This document shows, one piece after another, positions 1 to 10,791 of a stretch of 64,000 nucleotides of DNA. The stretch spans positions 37,666,354 through 37,730,353 of the forward strand of contig OW121849.1 of NCBI GenBank assembly GCA_933228895.1, read 5' to 3'. This DNA comes from Platycnemis pennipes (taxonomy: Eukaryota > Arthropoda > Insecta > Odonata > Platycnemididae). How positions within the stretch are numbered: the stretch's first letter is position 1; every line of letters starts with the position of its first letter. The position numbers and the translations under genes were made by a program. The notes under the pieces were generated by a model. That model had not been told where the DNA came from. It ran no database searches and saw nothing but the letters and a program-made list of their open reading frames with translations.

Positions 1-572
1 CAAAGTATCAGTGAATAAAGTGAATGTTTTGTCGGCAATAACGAAAATATTGCAGTTTGAAGGAATTAATGCTTTTCATTTCGTTAAAATAAGTATCATG
101 TATGTCCCATGCTTCGTAAACTCTCTCATAATCGAACGAAACCTGTCGATTCAAATGGGGAGGTCTTGATTTGGAAACTTTAGAAAAGAAAGTTCTACGT
201 CACATTAAAGGAAGTGGATACTACTTATTCTCTAACTTACTACCAATTTTTACTTATTCGAGTCTGACGCAGCACACATATTAAACCCCCACCCCATCCA
301 ACTACAGCTGCAGTATAGGGAAGTGCGACTAAATGAGAGGGGTCGGCTGTGAAATTGTTTCTTTCCACGCGTTACAATGGTCAAAATGCTAGCATATGTA
401 TTACCTACTTCCCACAATATTAAATCTCTCTCTTTTTCGGTGATTGTCCTCCTCTCTTTCTGCATGAATACTTTTTCACCACTCAAGACTAAAGCACCCG
501 TGTAGATTGACCTCCCAGCGACTCGACAATATATCGATGAGGACGTATATTTGCTACCTACAAGTGAGTTAG
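1..572. other. Unassigned 5' spacer
   Basis: AT-rich sequence upstream of the PLE frame. I see no convincing gene, tRNA or inverted repeat. The frame that becomes the PLE polyprotein is closed by a TAG at about 570-572. The exact 5' breakpoint of the PLE insertion lies between here and about 620 and could not be fixed. Confidence 0.5.
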
Positions 573-605
573 AATAATTATGTATATATATATTCTTCAC
601 ACCCC

Positions 606-2747
606 TTGAATGACCATGAATGCTCGGTTTTGAGAAAAGGCCTCACCTTCTCCCCCACTCCACACGTGAACCACGTGAATATAGTCACCGACGCCTTGAA
701 ATTCTGCCGAGCACTCAGGTGGCGTGCATTTTGGAATTCCCACCCGAGTCCCCCAAACAGACCGACCAACATCGAGTCCCTTACCAAATTTATCCCTCCC
801 TCTCAACGTGAGCCAAAGCCACTCCCTGCCAGCCATCCGGTTGAGATCTTCATTAAACTCTTCCTCAACAAAATTTCTGATCCTACATTCCTTCAATCCA
901 TTAAACCTCCAAAAAATCTCACGCACCATGAATCACTCGCTCTCAAAAAACTTTCCACCAATCAGGATATCGTTATCACTAGAGCAGATAAGGGCTCTAC
1001 CACCGTCATAATGGACAAAGTCGAGTACATTGCAGAAGCCATGCGCCAACTCAGCGATCACTCCTCCTATGCTCCCCTCCCAGAAGACCCTAACCCACAG
1101 TTCCAAATTGAAATTTCTTCCTTTCTTAAGGAATTTGGACCCACCGAAGGGCTTTCTCCCCCCGAAATTGCCATTCTGTCCCCCCCCAACTTCAAGACCC
1201 CCCATTTTTACCTACTTCCAAAAATCCATAAGCCCAATAACCCAGGACGCCCCATTGTCTCCAGTACCAATTCCCCCACAGAGCGCATCTCCGCCCTCGT
1301 CGACCATCACCTGCAACCCATAGTCACTACCCTCCCCTCTTTTATCAAAGACTCCTATCACTTTCTTGACCTGCTTCACTCCGTCCCAATCACAGGCACC
1401 AATCTTATTATGGCAACGATTGATGTTAATTCACTTTATACATCTATTCCACACAACGAGGGCCTAGAATCACTCCGTTACTACCTCTCACGACGACAGA
1501 CACCACATTCTCCCTCCACTCAATTCATTGTCCGCCTCGCCGAAATGGTACTTACAAAGAACTCTTTCTCATTTAATGGCCAATTTTTCCTTCAAACCAA
1601 AGGCACCGCTATGGGCACCCGCATGGCACCTTCCTATGCCAATCTATTCATGGGCCACCTCGAAAGCACTTTTCTATGCAAACAAACGCTTCAACCTCTC
1701 TTCTGGGCTCGTTATATTGACGACATCTTTCTGCTCTGGCCCCACGGACATGAATCCCTTCTCTCTTTCATAAATTCCCTAAATACTTCTTTCTCAGTTT
1801 CTTTCACCTCTTCCATCTCTGAATCCTCAATTACCTTTTTGGATATCAATATTCTCTTGGCAAATCAAAAATTCATTACCTCTGTCCACAAAAAACCGAC
1901 AAATCACGAACAATACCTTCACTTCCAAAGCTGCCACCCGCCACATATCAAGCGTTCGATCCCGTTCTCCCTCTCCACCCGAGGACACCGTATATGTAAC
2001 AACGCCCCTTCCCTCCAAAAATATACAGACAGCCTCCATCACTCCCTCAGGAAACGCGGGTACCCCGAAAAACTTCTCTACAACAAAATCCTCCCTCCCA
2101 CTGCCAAATTCACCCCCCGTGCCAAGTCTGACCCCCCTCAAACCGTTAACTTATTCACAACATACATTCCCGGCGCTCATAGAATTAATAAGATCCTCAG
2201 AGACTTGTTCCCCATCATTAAGAACAACGCTTCCACTTCCCTTCTTCTGCCCTCCTGCCCCTCAGTCTGCTTCAAACGCCCGCCTAACTTACGTGACATT
2301 TTCAAATCCACTAGGCCCTCCCTTCAACCACCATCCACCCGCTCTCCTTTGTCATCGCCTTGCTGTCGCTCAAGGTGCAAATGTTGCCCGCTTCTCCGTC
2401 CCACACGTCCCATCAATCGGTCTTCCACTACGGCGACCTGCATCTCCATCAACACTATCTATCGCCTCTCCTGTAATTTTTGTCCCTCATTTTATATCGG
2501 TGAGACCACCACCCCACTGTCGATCCGTATGAATGGCCATCGTCACTCCACCAAGTCTCCCCCCTTCCTTGATCCCATTCCGAAGCACACCGCTTCCCAC
2601 GGTCACCCCTTCGACCATTGCTTTTCCCTCAATATTATTGAAGTCCTCCCTGAATCCGCCGGCAGTATAGAGGTGAGAACCAGAGAATCTGCCCATATTT
2701 TCATTTCTAAGGCATGGGAATATCCTGGCCTCAATCTCCAACATTGA
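606..2747 (+). CDS. Penelope-like element reverse transcriptase / GIY-YIG endonuclease, 5'-truncated
   Basis: This is the polyprotein of a Penelope-like retroelement: reverse transcription of the element RNA plus a GIY-YIG nuclease that nicks target DNA. Numbering from 606, the N-terminal part has LRKGLTFSPTP (about residues 9-19) and the DKG motif in ITRADKGSTTVIMDK, both typical of PLEs. The RT has D273 in MATIDVNSLYTSIP, the motif KGTAMGTRMAPSYANLF, and YIDD with D372-D373. A cysteine-rich linker (CCRSRCKCC) leads to the nuclease, with IY at 618-619, YIG at 630-632 followed by ET, and a downstream R..GHRHS. The frame runs about 700 codons without a stop or frameshift. It has no ATG: codon 606 is TTG, the open frame reaches back only to about 573, and the conserved N-terminal motif sits right at the start. 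I therefore read this as a 5'-truncated but otherwise young copy. The family assignment is secure; present activity is unlikely. Confidence 0.93.
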   Translation: MNDHECSVLRKGLTFSPTPHVNHVNIVTDALKFCRALRWRAFWNSHPSPPNRPTNIESLTKFIPPSQREPKPLPASHPVEIFIKLFLNKISDPTFLQSIKPPKNLTHHESLALKKLSTNQDIVITRADKGSTTVIMDKVEYIAEAMRQLSDHSSYAPLPEDPNPQFQIEISSFLKEFGPTEGLSPPEIAILSPPNFKTPHFYLLPKIHKPNNPGRPIVSSTNSPTERISALVDHHLQPIVTTLPSFIKDSYHFLDLLHSVPITGTNLIMATIDVNSLYTSIPHNEGLESLRYYLSRRQTPHSPSTQFIVRLAEMVLTKNSFSFNGQFFLQTKGTAMGTRMAPSYANLFMGHLESTFLCKQTLQPLFWARYIDDIFLLWPHGHESLLSFINSLNTSFSVSFTSSISESSITFLDINILLANQKFITSVHKKPTNHEQYLHFQSCHPPHIKRSIPFSLSTRGHRICNNAPSLQKYTDSLHHSLRKRGYPEKLLYNKILPPTAKFTPRAKSDPPQTVNLFTTYIPGAHRINKILRDLFPIIKNNASTSLLLPSCPSVCFKRPPNLRDIFKSTRPSLQPPSTRSPLSSPCCRSRCKCCPLLRPTRPINRSSTTATCISINTIYRLSCNFCPSFYIGETTTPLSIRMNGHRHSTKSPPFLDPIPKHTASHGHPFDHCFSLNIIEVLPESAGSIEVRTRESAHIFISKAWEYPGLNLQH

Positions 2748-2849
2748 GAGCCCCCATTGGTCACCTTTTCCTCCCCTCCACCAGCCCCTTCTTCCCCCTC
2801 CTTTCTTTCCCTTCCACCCCCTCACTCTACCCGGAGAACATCACTCTCT

Positions 2850-2877
2850 CCGGATCGAGAATGGCGCCATGAGCGTC
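2850..2877 (+). ncRNA. Degenerate hammerhead-ribozyme-like motif of the PLE tail
   Basis: A hairpin GGCGC-CATGA-GCGTC (5 bp with one G-U pair) is followed directly by GAAAC and preceded by CGAGAAT. This matches the hammerhead layout CUGANGA - stem II - GAAA, which PLE terminal repeats are known to carry. The first core strand is mutated at several positions, so self-cleavage is unlikely from this copy. Confidence 0.5.
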
Positions 2878-2958
2878 GAAACGTCTCCCAGTTTACTTTG
2901 TGAGTGTCTCTTTTTTTTGTGTATCTATGTTTTTTGTTAAGTGTCCTCTTGTGCGAAC

Positions 2959-2961
<3 letters not shown>

Positions 2962-3037
<76 letters not shown>
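2962..3037. repeat. (TA)n microsatellite
   Basis: About 38 TA units directly abut the PLE tail. A shorter TA tract (about 3305-3321) ends the second tail copy. The tract either belongs to the PLE tail or was its insertion target. Overlapping reading frames here (poly-Tyr-Ile) are artefacts. Confidence 0.95.
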
Positions 3038-3039
<2 letters not shown>

Positions 3040-3068
3040 AGTCTTGGGAGAAGCCACAATCGTGGAAA

Positions 3069-3307
3069 ATAAACAACATCACAGGTGTGAAAATAAAACA
3101 TAGAGACACAGAAAAAGAACACTCACACGTATAGTAGAATATTTCGGTGGTCACAGACACCTTCCTCAACAAGAAGAGGAATACAAGACTTGTATTCCTC
3201 TTCTTGTTGAGGAAGGTGTCTGTGACCACCGAAATATTCTACTATACGTGTGAGTGTTCTTTTTCTGTGTCTCTATGTTTTATTTTCACACCTGTGATGT
3301 TGTTTAT
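3069..3307. repeat. Near-perfect palindrome: two opposed PLE tails
   Basis: The left arm 3069-3187 is the reverse complement of the right arm 3189-3307, with a single base (3188) between them and no mismatch found by eye. The right arm reads as a PLE tail: TTGAGGA, a GGTG/CACC hairpin, GAAA, then GTGAGTG.TCT, CTATGTTTT and a TA tract. It parallels the tail of the upstream element at 2850-2962. The left arm is the same tail inverted. An RNA from either strand would fold into a 119-bp hairpin. I infer an inverted, head-to-head PLE insertion product. Confidence 0.93.
3203..3230 (+). ncRNA. Hammerhead-like motif in right palindrome arm (mirrored at 3146-3173)
   Basis: The order is TTGAGGA, then hairpin GGTG-loop-CACC, then GAAA. 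Only the first position of the CUGANGA strand differs from consensus. Its exact reverse complement lies in the left arm. The pairing of stems I and III was not worked out. Confidence 0.5.
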
Positions 3308-3469
3308 ATATATATATATATATGGTGTATCTTTGCTAAATAGACCGCAAAAACTTCAATATTTTCAATATCTCAAGTTTTTGTGGCATAATACAAATCA
3401 TAATGTGACCTACCGCGATTATTAATCCAGGTTTTAATTTCGGGGTGACCAAGAACTAACATAACTATT

Positions 3470-3775
3470 GCCACTAAAAATGGTAGGGAATTGGAAATAT
3501 TTAGTAATCATAGGAGTAGAAGAAGTGCGGAGAGAAGCTCGGCGTCGTAATTAGCCGTCAAAATGAAAGGTTCCAAGGGATCCTCTGTTTTACGTCCCAT
3601 CCGACGGACGGAGTTCTGAATCTGAAGGGACCTCAACGCGATACTCAGGTAGGGGGCGGTATGCTACAGAATAATCTAGAATTACCGGGATTCGAAACCG
3701 GGTTCTCAGGATGGTATGTCAGTGCTTCGACCAATCAGACCTCCCAACCACCAAGGCTGACAGACGAAAAAAAAC
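3470..3775 (-). mobile_element. tRNA-derived SINE, minus-strand copy
   Basis: On the minus strand a tRNA-like head (TTGGTGGTTGGGAGGTCTGA, then box-B-like GGTTTCGAATCCCGG at about 3674-3690) is followed by the family body: ACTCCGTCCGTCGGATGGGA, a CCCTTGG..CCTTTC segment, GGCTAA, and ACGCCGAGCTTCTCTCC. The same order occurs at 54,473-54,809. The copy is diverged and its ends are approximate. No functional tRNA is implied. Confidence 0.8.
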
Positions 3776-6700
3776 TGCACTTTGAAGAACTGGGAATCTC
3801 CCTAATGTTTCCTCCCTCTCCCTTCCCTTCTTTGTCACGCCACTCCCGTTTCGCCTCCCCGTGGGACTTTAGTCACGGTCGAGTCTTGGTGCACATGTTT
3901 CGCATAATAAATTTGACAACGATTGTGACAGGTGCTCCAGCATTGCGAACGACACTTCCACGCGTCTCACCTCATGCTCAGAATGCGATTTCATCATGTG
4001 TGACAAAGGGACTGCAGGAAATTTACCTAGTTAGGTCACATGTCAGATGAACGGCTGACTCGATTAGTGGCCTGGATCTGAGGATACGGATGGAATTTAG
4101 TAGCACTTATGGATTTTATTTTTACGTTGATCCAACTAACAAGTTTTCTCAGTGTCTTCTTACCTAATTTAAACACGATATTCACGAGGCGGGAATCGAA
4201 CCAGCGTCCCTCGTGTCACCAGGGAGGTAGCCAAAATGTCTGCCACGGTCATCGTTCGGAAATGTGTAGTTTCTCAAAACAATTTACTCATTCGTAATGA
4301 AATTCGGCTTGCGTTTTTAACGAGTATGCAGTAGGGGCATACTTTTGTTAACAGAAATAATATAGTTGGATTTTATGCATGTAATTTTTCGTTTCCTGAC
4401 ATTAAAATGCGAGCCAAAAGAAAATAATGCATGCAGGAGCAGATGCGGCATAGGGATTAATGAAACGGCCCAATAACTACGGTTTAGTTAATTCCCTGGG
4501 ATATTCCAGTAAAAATTGTGCGCAGAGATATCACTACGGTAAGTCATGACGGTAGATTTTTTTCCGGCACCTGTATGCATTTCCCATGCGCCCTATAACA
4601 CTGGTAACGCAAGCTTTAATAATTGGAATACTGAGCAGTAATTTTCATCGCTGGCCAAAGCTGACTTATGGAAGCAATTTGTTACCCTTCATTGTGAACC
4701 ATTAAAATTATCCGCATAACTCCTGGAGCGAAATTCGTTTATAGACTCGGATCTCGGAGGAATATTAATCTCCGCATGTTAATGACGGGTTCAGGACTGA
4801 ATAAACCCACCTATCCCGAAATTAAATTTTCGACGCATGCGGCATGAATAAAGATTCTCGGCACGGAGCAGGTAACACGAATCCCATTACCTCACAATTA
4901 AGGCGACGGGGCAAGGTTCCAACAACCTCCTCAATCCTCCTCGCGGCTCCAGATTCGTGGCCGGACCGACTGGAAAGGTTTGCGAAGCTGCGGTCCCTTT
5001 TCGGTGGCAGGGAATTTTACGTGTCTCTCTCTCTCTCTCAACTGGAACCCCCGGATATTTGTTTTCCTCCCGTCGACCTCGTTCACCCATGCACACCACC
5101 AAACCTCCTGGTGAGAAATTTTCCGCGGAAAAACTGACGCAAGGTCGATTCGTTTCCTTGTATTTTTTTAAGGAGGCCGCCTTGACCAATTCGTATTCCC
5201 GTCATGCACTCCTGCAGAGTTACAGAGGTACACACGCCAATCTTTCCCACTCCTCCCGATTTTAAGCCTTTCTCGCGAAAGAAGGCGGTGGCCCGTCACC
5301 AAGTTTTTGTCCATCTTCCCTCCTCAGAGGGGTGTCGAGTGGGACCTTCTCACACGTCACTTCCGCAGTTCGAATGGCGCACCCTTCCTTCGCTGGCAGG
5401 AACGACACGGGATTCTGGCGTGCAAAATAAAGGGAGGGGGGAGGGTAGGAGGGCCGTGAAATCCTCAAAGAGGAGGCGAAAAACTAGAGGAAGGGTTCTG
5501 AGAGGAATAGGGAGAGAGAAAGAGTAGAGAGAGAGGATCTCCGGAAGGTTGGACTCGGCCGGAACGAGGGCGATAAAGGAAGACCGCGGTATCGGTGATT
5601 TAAACGCTGGCGGTGTTACCAGTTCGGCGTCCTTTGGCATTAGACTCGGCGACTTTCGTCGTCTATGTTTGCTTTGGATGGCGCAGTGGGGTCAACTTTG
5701 TACTCCCTCCTGCCGCGCTTCATTCCGGGGATTTTTTCGTGCTGGAATATCGGCCAACCAAGCTATTTCTGGTTGAGAAAAGAGATTTACTTGGTGAATG
5801 GATTTCCGACACCACCTTATTTAGAACTCAATGCTCTATCAAGTAATGAATGCTATTATTTATGCACCAAGGAAAAATGCCTCGGAAAATTTAGATTCCC
5901 TTCTGTATGAAATATTTATTCCACTGGAAAGATGCATTAATGGTAGCTCTAAAGCCTTACTCCAAACACATTACTTAACTCCAATATTAGTACTCTATAA
6001 AAGTTGATGACCAGATTGAGGCCATGCCGCAATTATTCCCGAGGGAAATTAATTTTAGGGTACATGAACGTCCATTTTAGCCAATTGGAGTTGTGTTTTT
6101 CCTGAAGCAACGTAATTAGTTATTGAAAAAAATAACTTAATTCAGAGTGGCTTCCACACTTTGTCCACACCCTGCCTTGTAATCAGAAACAGTGCCTTTA
6201 TAAAGGCTTGATTTGAGAGCAATATTTTACAGTCTTAATGGACGGAATTATTTGTAACACCTTCAAACAGTGAAAGATGAGACTAAGTTTGCAAATGGTT
6301 CAAGTTTTCCTGTCATTGACAGTCATGATCTTCATCGGGACGAGGTCATGAAAATCGCTGAAACGGTACCGATCGGATATGATGAACGGATAATTCAAAA
6401 TTGGAATGCAACAAAACTTACCGCTGTGCGACCGTTAATTATAGACGACAAGTCATTTTGCATACGATTCTCGGCAATTCCCCATAAAATACGCGATGAG
6501 GCGCAGCATCTAACGTCAGTTGAACCAAAAAAGACTATAGCGAACTTACTCTGGTGAAAGGGGGCTCGTAGAGTTTATGTAGGGGTGACAGCATCAAAGA
6601 TGGTGCGTTGATTCGATAGAGAAACTCCGAGAGATGAATGCACCCGATTCCTATAGGCGGCATTCAAACTAATTCATTCTGATTACTCACTGCGCATTTT

Positions 6701-6950
6701 ACTTATTCTGGCTGTGCTCACTCTACTCCTCGAACGCAGATTTTGGGACTGTTTAGCTCAAGGACAATCAGCGTTTGGTTCTGACTGGAAACTCAGTCAG
6801 TCGCGCTCCACCTGACGTCGAGGTCGGAGTGAGGAAGGAGTGGGCAGGATACAAGACTCTTAGTCCAGTGATTAACTCCATGTTCATTCTTACTGTGTAT
6901 GAATGTGTCGCTCTCCTAATACACTAATCTGCTGGAGTCATCAGTGGAAT
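3776..6950. other. Spacer with a tRNA-like SINE remnant
   Basis: No gene recognised. A minus-strand tRNA-like head with box B GGTTCGATTCCCG lies at about 4180-4262. A short CT repeat sits at 5024-5040. The part 4850-5680 is visibly richer in G+C and CpG than its surroundings and contains several short overlapping frames, none with a recognisable domain. A remnant regulatory or CpG-rich segment is possible but not shown. Confidence 0.45.
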
Positions 6951-6954
6951 GCTT

Positions 6955-7120
6955 TCAGAAGGGAATTGACATGGTGGATAGAGTACTGACCACCAGGACT
7001 CGGGTTCAATTTCGGGCAGCAGCGGAGATTTTTCGTTGGAATACTAATTCTGCCTCAAGTGCCGTACAAAGAGGTCTTTAAGGTTAGTATTTTATTCGAT
7101 TTATCGGATTAGGAGTGAAA
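6955..7120 (+). mobile_element. SINE remnant, tRNA-like head
   Basis: A box-A-like ATGGTGGATAGAGTACTGACC and box-B-like GGGTTCAATTTCGG are followed by GATTTTTC and CCTCAAGTGCCG, matching the head and first body block of the SINE at 54,473. The rest of the body is lost or too diverged. Confidence 0.6.
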
Positions 7121-8395
7121 CTTTGGATTCCTTTAAGCATCTTAGCAAAGCGTTCTGGAACTCTCTTGTAGGGTGAACCGCAGCTCGTGCCATCTCAGAG
7201 CAGATTTCTGGCTTGCTTGGACTAGACGAAGCTTAACCAAGTGCTCTCCCAAAACCATTGGAGAAAGCGATGAGGACTTCACGGTGACGAATGGGGAGAC
7301 AGCCCAGTTTCAGGTACCAAAGAACCTCAGATCAATCACAGACAAATGGACATATATGGCCGAGGAGGGATTTAAATCTGGTCACTGATTTGTCAGGCCG
7401 GGGTGCAATCGAACTACCCAACGCGACCGGCGATACGACTGCAATGTCTCGTCGGTATGTATCCGAGCCGAGTTTTACCTCTTCAGAGTCCATGGCCTTC
7501 GTAGGTAGGATAAATACTCTATGGAAGAAAGTGTTGGGTACACAATAGATGAATTGAATCAGGAATGGTAATTATCTTTAGTTTAGTAGTAGATTATGGT
7601 AGGTTCAGAGACATGGAAAACTTCTATAGATCCCATTATGTAGTAAAAACCTACGAAGAATGCAATGTTCTTCTTCATCACCTCATATTTACTGCACGTA
7701 ATTATTCGATTCGAACGGCCCACTCCTTCATTTTTCCTCCACCCTCATCTAATACTCTCCCTTCCATAACGCAATTTAGAACGTCATCCTCCTTATAGTC
7801 TGTGCCATCCGCTCCCCTTCGGTTTATTTTATGAATCAATATCCTCTCCTTCTATATCATTCCCATGCAATTCCCCGTTTTTCGTCTTTTCCTCTCATCT
7901 TATCTTTTACGTCTTCACGACACCATATAAACCGAATTTAACTATCGCAAGATCGCCATTCTGGTATTAGTTACCGAGTCAGTACATTTGAAGGCAACCA
8001 TAGGTGAGTGAAAAAGCATTCGTCAAGTAATGATACAGCAACAATTTAGGAGTTCTCAAAATATTTTTGGAATCATCGGATAATAGATTACCTTCGAATT
8101 CTCTTCAGAGGTCCAGAGTACAGTCCAACCAAACCGAGTCGAACCAAATAGCTGAGAACACAGCTGTGATAAAATTCTAGTACTAGCCGTGGGTTTGACG
8201 ATGAAGGATTTCAATCCTAAAAACATCCATTACTCAGCGTATTCTTGTGATGTGGAGATGTACGTCAGTGCTTGTAGACGCACGCCGTTGTCGCAATACT
8301 TGCAACCATTGAGAGGCATCCTGGATTTAACACTTCACAGCTGTTCTTCAGGTCTTGGTGCGCTGTTTAGGAATCCGCGTCGGCAACTCTCGTAC
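7121..8395. other. Unassigned spacer
   Basis: No gene or repeat recognised apart from a pyrimidine-rich stretch at about 7725-7925. The short frames here carry no domain that I know. Confidence 0.4.
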
Positions 8396-8397
8396 CT

Positions 8398-8592
8398 TGA
8401 AAGAGGAGGGCGTGTGAGAGAGAGAGGGAGGGAAAGATGAGAAGTTGTGTGGGTTTGACGGAGGGGAAAGGGATTCTGTCGTAAGGAGAAGCTAGGCGCC
8501 GTTGGGTTTGTGCGAGATTGAAGGGGAGGCGAAGAGGTGGGGGAAATGGGTGGGATGGGGCTGGGGAGAGAGGGAGGTATAAGGGGAACAGG
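8398..8592. repeat. Purine-rich (G/A) tract
   Basis: Low-complexity G+A-rich plus strand (GAGAGAGAG, GGGAGGG, GGGGAGG) with strong strand asymmetry. It resembles the tracts at 9.8, 16.4, 40.2, 51.6, 55.9 and 62.6 kb. Apparent Pro/Ser-rich frames on the opposite strand are artefacts of composition. Confidence 0.7.
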
Positions 8593-9765
8593 ATATAAAC
8601 CTTATCACGCTCTGGGACATATCCTCAGGAGAATGAATGGGCTGCGATGTACCACAGTTGAAAGCGGGGAGAAAATAGTATGAATAATACTATATTAAAT
8701 GTACCTATGAAAAAATGCTGAACGTGATTGATCTTTATGAATCAGGATATCACAACCTTTTTTCATTGATCACTGAAAATATTTGGTGAATTCCAGATTT
8801 TGATTTTTTTGTGTGCCTAACTGCTTACAAAACATCTCATCGGGCAGCCTAACCTTAATCTAAGGACAAACATCCATGACCAAGTTGGGATTTGAAAACA
8901 AAATATTTGGGTGCTAGACCGGAACTTTGCTATCCTGACTGTTAAGAGCGACATTATTTGAACCCTGCCAATGCGGAATATTTTATTATTGAAGGCGTAC
9001 AATATATAGGAACCAGGTAATTTCACTGTAGAATTAAAATGACAGGTTTAAAAGATAACCATCAACGGTAGAAAACTAAAATATCGTTGGTTGCTTTCGA
9101 TACATTTTATATGATATTGCGCTATTGCCAGAGAATGTCTTCGAAATTCAAATACAATTTAGCCCTCGTGACTCATTAGTTCGTTTCTCTCAAATATATG
9201 TTATATTTAGGAAGACATAAGCTAACATTTATGCACAAAATGAAATCGAGTTAATATTAAATTATGATATTTAGGCACATTTTTGGCAGCAAGGTTATCC
9301 ATGTGGTGCACTTCCATTTTATTTGCTCTTTTAATCTTATGTGCTCTGGGTTCAAATTAAGGTTAAGTCTCTCAGGTTGGTGATATTCAGTAATTCTGAT
9401 CCACAGTCGTTCTGGAATACCAAGGCACCGAAGGAGCTACTGGCCAACTTGTCCTTCCTTCGCGAATTTTACCCCCCACCAGGCTGAAAAATTATGAACG
9501 CTACCCTCAATAGTCAGATAGAAAGACGAAGAGTTAGAAGATAATGTGCTCGTCATTTGCTAATGGAAGACACTGAAATAAATAACGTGAAAATTACATT
9601 TTGCACTTATACAAATGTCTACAATGCATTAAAATGTACAAGTACATAAACAAATTTGACTATTTTACGCGACGCCCATCCGTACCTTTAGTGCACAATG
9701 ATCATAGCCGTAATAATAATACGTCACGCCTGAGATAACTCCAAAATATGGTACACCAACTGAAT
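8593..9765. other. Unassigned AT-rich spacer
   Basis: I see nothing gene-like here. Stop codons are dense in all frames and no inverted or tandem repeat stands out. Confidence 0.4.
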
Positions 9766-9767
9766 TT

Positions 9768-10115
9768 TAGGAGTTGGGGGAGCTCAACGAGTTGAGGGAG
9801 GAATTTGTGCAGGGTGAAGAGGGGTTAGGGGTGCGGATGTGGGTGGGTGGGAGGTGTCACGGAGACGGTGGCAGTCCTTAGGGAAGCAGCAGAGGGAGGG
9901 GAACGGCGAGAGGATTAGAAGTTAGAAGCGACAGAATGGGAGGCGGGGGAGGGCGGGTGTGCCGTGGGAACAGGACGTGAGTTGGGGATGGGGGTGGGAG
10001 CGTGGGGGAGGGATTTGAGGTATGGTTTGCCACGGTTGGTGTGGCGAAGGATACGTGGAGGGGATTGGGCGAGAGGGTGTTCGGATGGGGGGAAGCGCAC
10101 GTCCTGAGACAATGG
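9768..10115. repeat. G-rich tract
   Basis: Runs such as GGGTGGGTGGGAGG and GGGGATGGGGGTGGGAG contain several closely spaced G-runs, compatible with G-quadruplex formation on the plus strand. The 123-codon minus-strand frame over it is Pro/Ser-rich and judged spurious. It shares GGTTGGTGTGGCGAA with the G-rich tract near 56,155. Confidence 0.65.
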
Positions 10116-10413
10116 GCGCGCATTATATGAAGTAATAGTCTGCAGGAGCGAGGGAAAGCGGAACTGCCGACAGTTTCGCGGTTCCTATGGGGCAAGTTCA
10201 GCCCCTGGCGTCTTGGAGGTGGATGGGGAAGAGTTTCAAAAAATTCCATTCGCCCACGCGAATGTCATCCCATATTTACCGAGTCGAGTTTCAGGTTATG
10301 CACGCCGGGACTCGTAATGGAAAGAAAAGCAGAACGAATGTGGCTAATCCAACTATTTACTATCATTACGCCAAATGCTGTGATATTTTTTTCCATTCAA
10401 CTAATGTAATCAT

Positions 10414-10791
10414 CAGGGGTTCCCAGCCGGTGTTACGCGGGAACGTTTCAGGTGGTACCCGTGCGTGATACGAGCGATTACATGCGATAGGCTAGTAAGG
10501 GCCTCTGTGTGCGTAAGCATGCAAACTTCCACCGTCTGCCGGGCGCAGTGGGCGCAAAAAATCTATAAAAATCTAAAGTTTTGCCTTGATAAAGTGATGA
10601 TAAAAGCGAAATACAAGTGCATTAATAATTAAAAATGATGTTTTCTCAGTAATTTGATTAAAATAAAACAAGCCATTGGACACTTTTCCGACAGTAAATA
10701 TATGTTTCTAAAAAAATATAGGACTGTTGGTACGCCAAAATTTCTAAAAATTTCAAGTGGTACGCAGTTGCTAAAAGGTTGGGAACCCCTG
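10414..10791. mobile_element. Non-autonomous hAT-type element (MITE), 378 bp
   Basis: Terminal inverted repeats CAGGGGTTCCCAGCC (start) and, as reverse complement of the end, CAGGGGTTCCCAACC differ at one base in 15. The CAGGGG start is characteristic of hAT elements. Internal GTGGTAC motifs lie near both ends. There is no coding capacity. The flanking octamers GTAATCAT and TTATACAT match at only 5 of 8 positions, so the target duplication is decayed. Confidence 0.82.

Larger units (their letters stand above)
600..2961 (+). mobile_element. Penelope-like element, 5'-truncated copy with 3' tail
   Basis: The element comprises the RT/GIY-YIG frame and about 210 bases of 3' tail. The tail holds a hammerhead-like motif (about 2850-2877) and a T-rich stretch with GTGAGTGTCTC and TATCTATG. 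It ends in a (TA)n tract from 2962. The same tail order (hammerhead-like core, GTGAGTG.TCT, CTATGTTTT, then TA repeat) recurs at 3203-3320, which supports these limits. The 5' limit is approximate and I found no target-site duplication. Confidence 0.8.

Noticed and set aside
2822..3425. Overlapping frames with poly-Tyr-Ile and mirrored termini on both strands
   Set aside because: They are created by the TA microsatellite and the palindrome and are not genes.
9878..10249. 123-codon minus-strand frame rich in Pro, Ser and His
   Set aside because: It lies over a G-rich low-complexity tract. The amino-acid bias follows base composition and no domain is visible.
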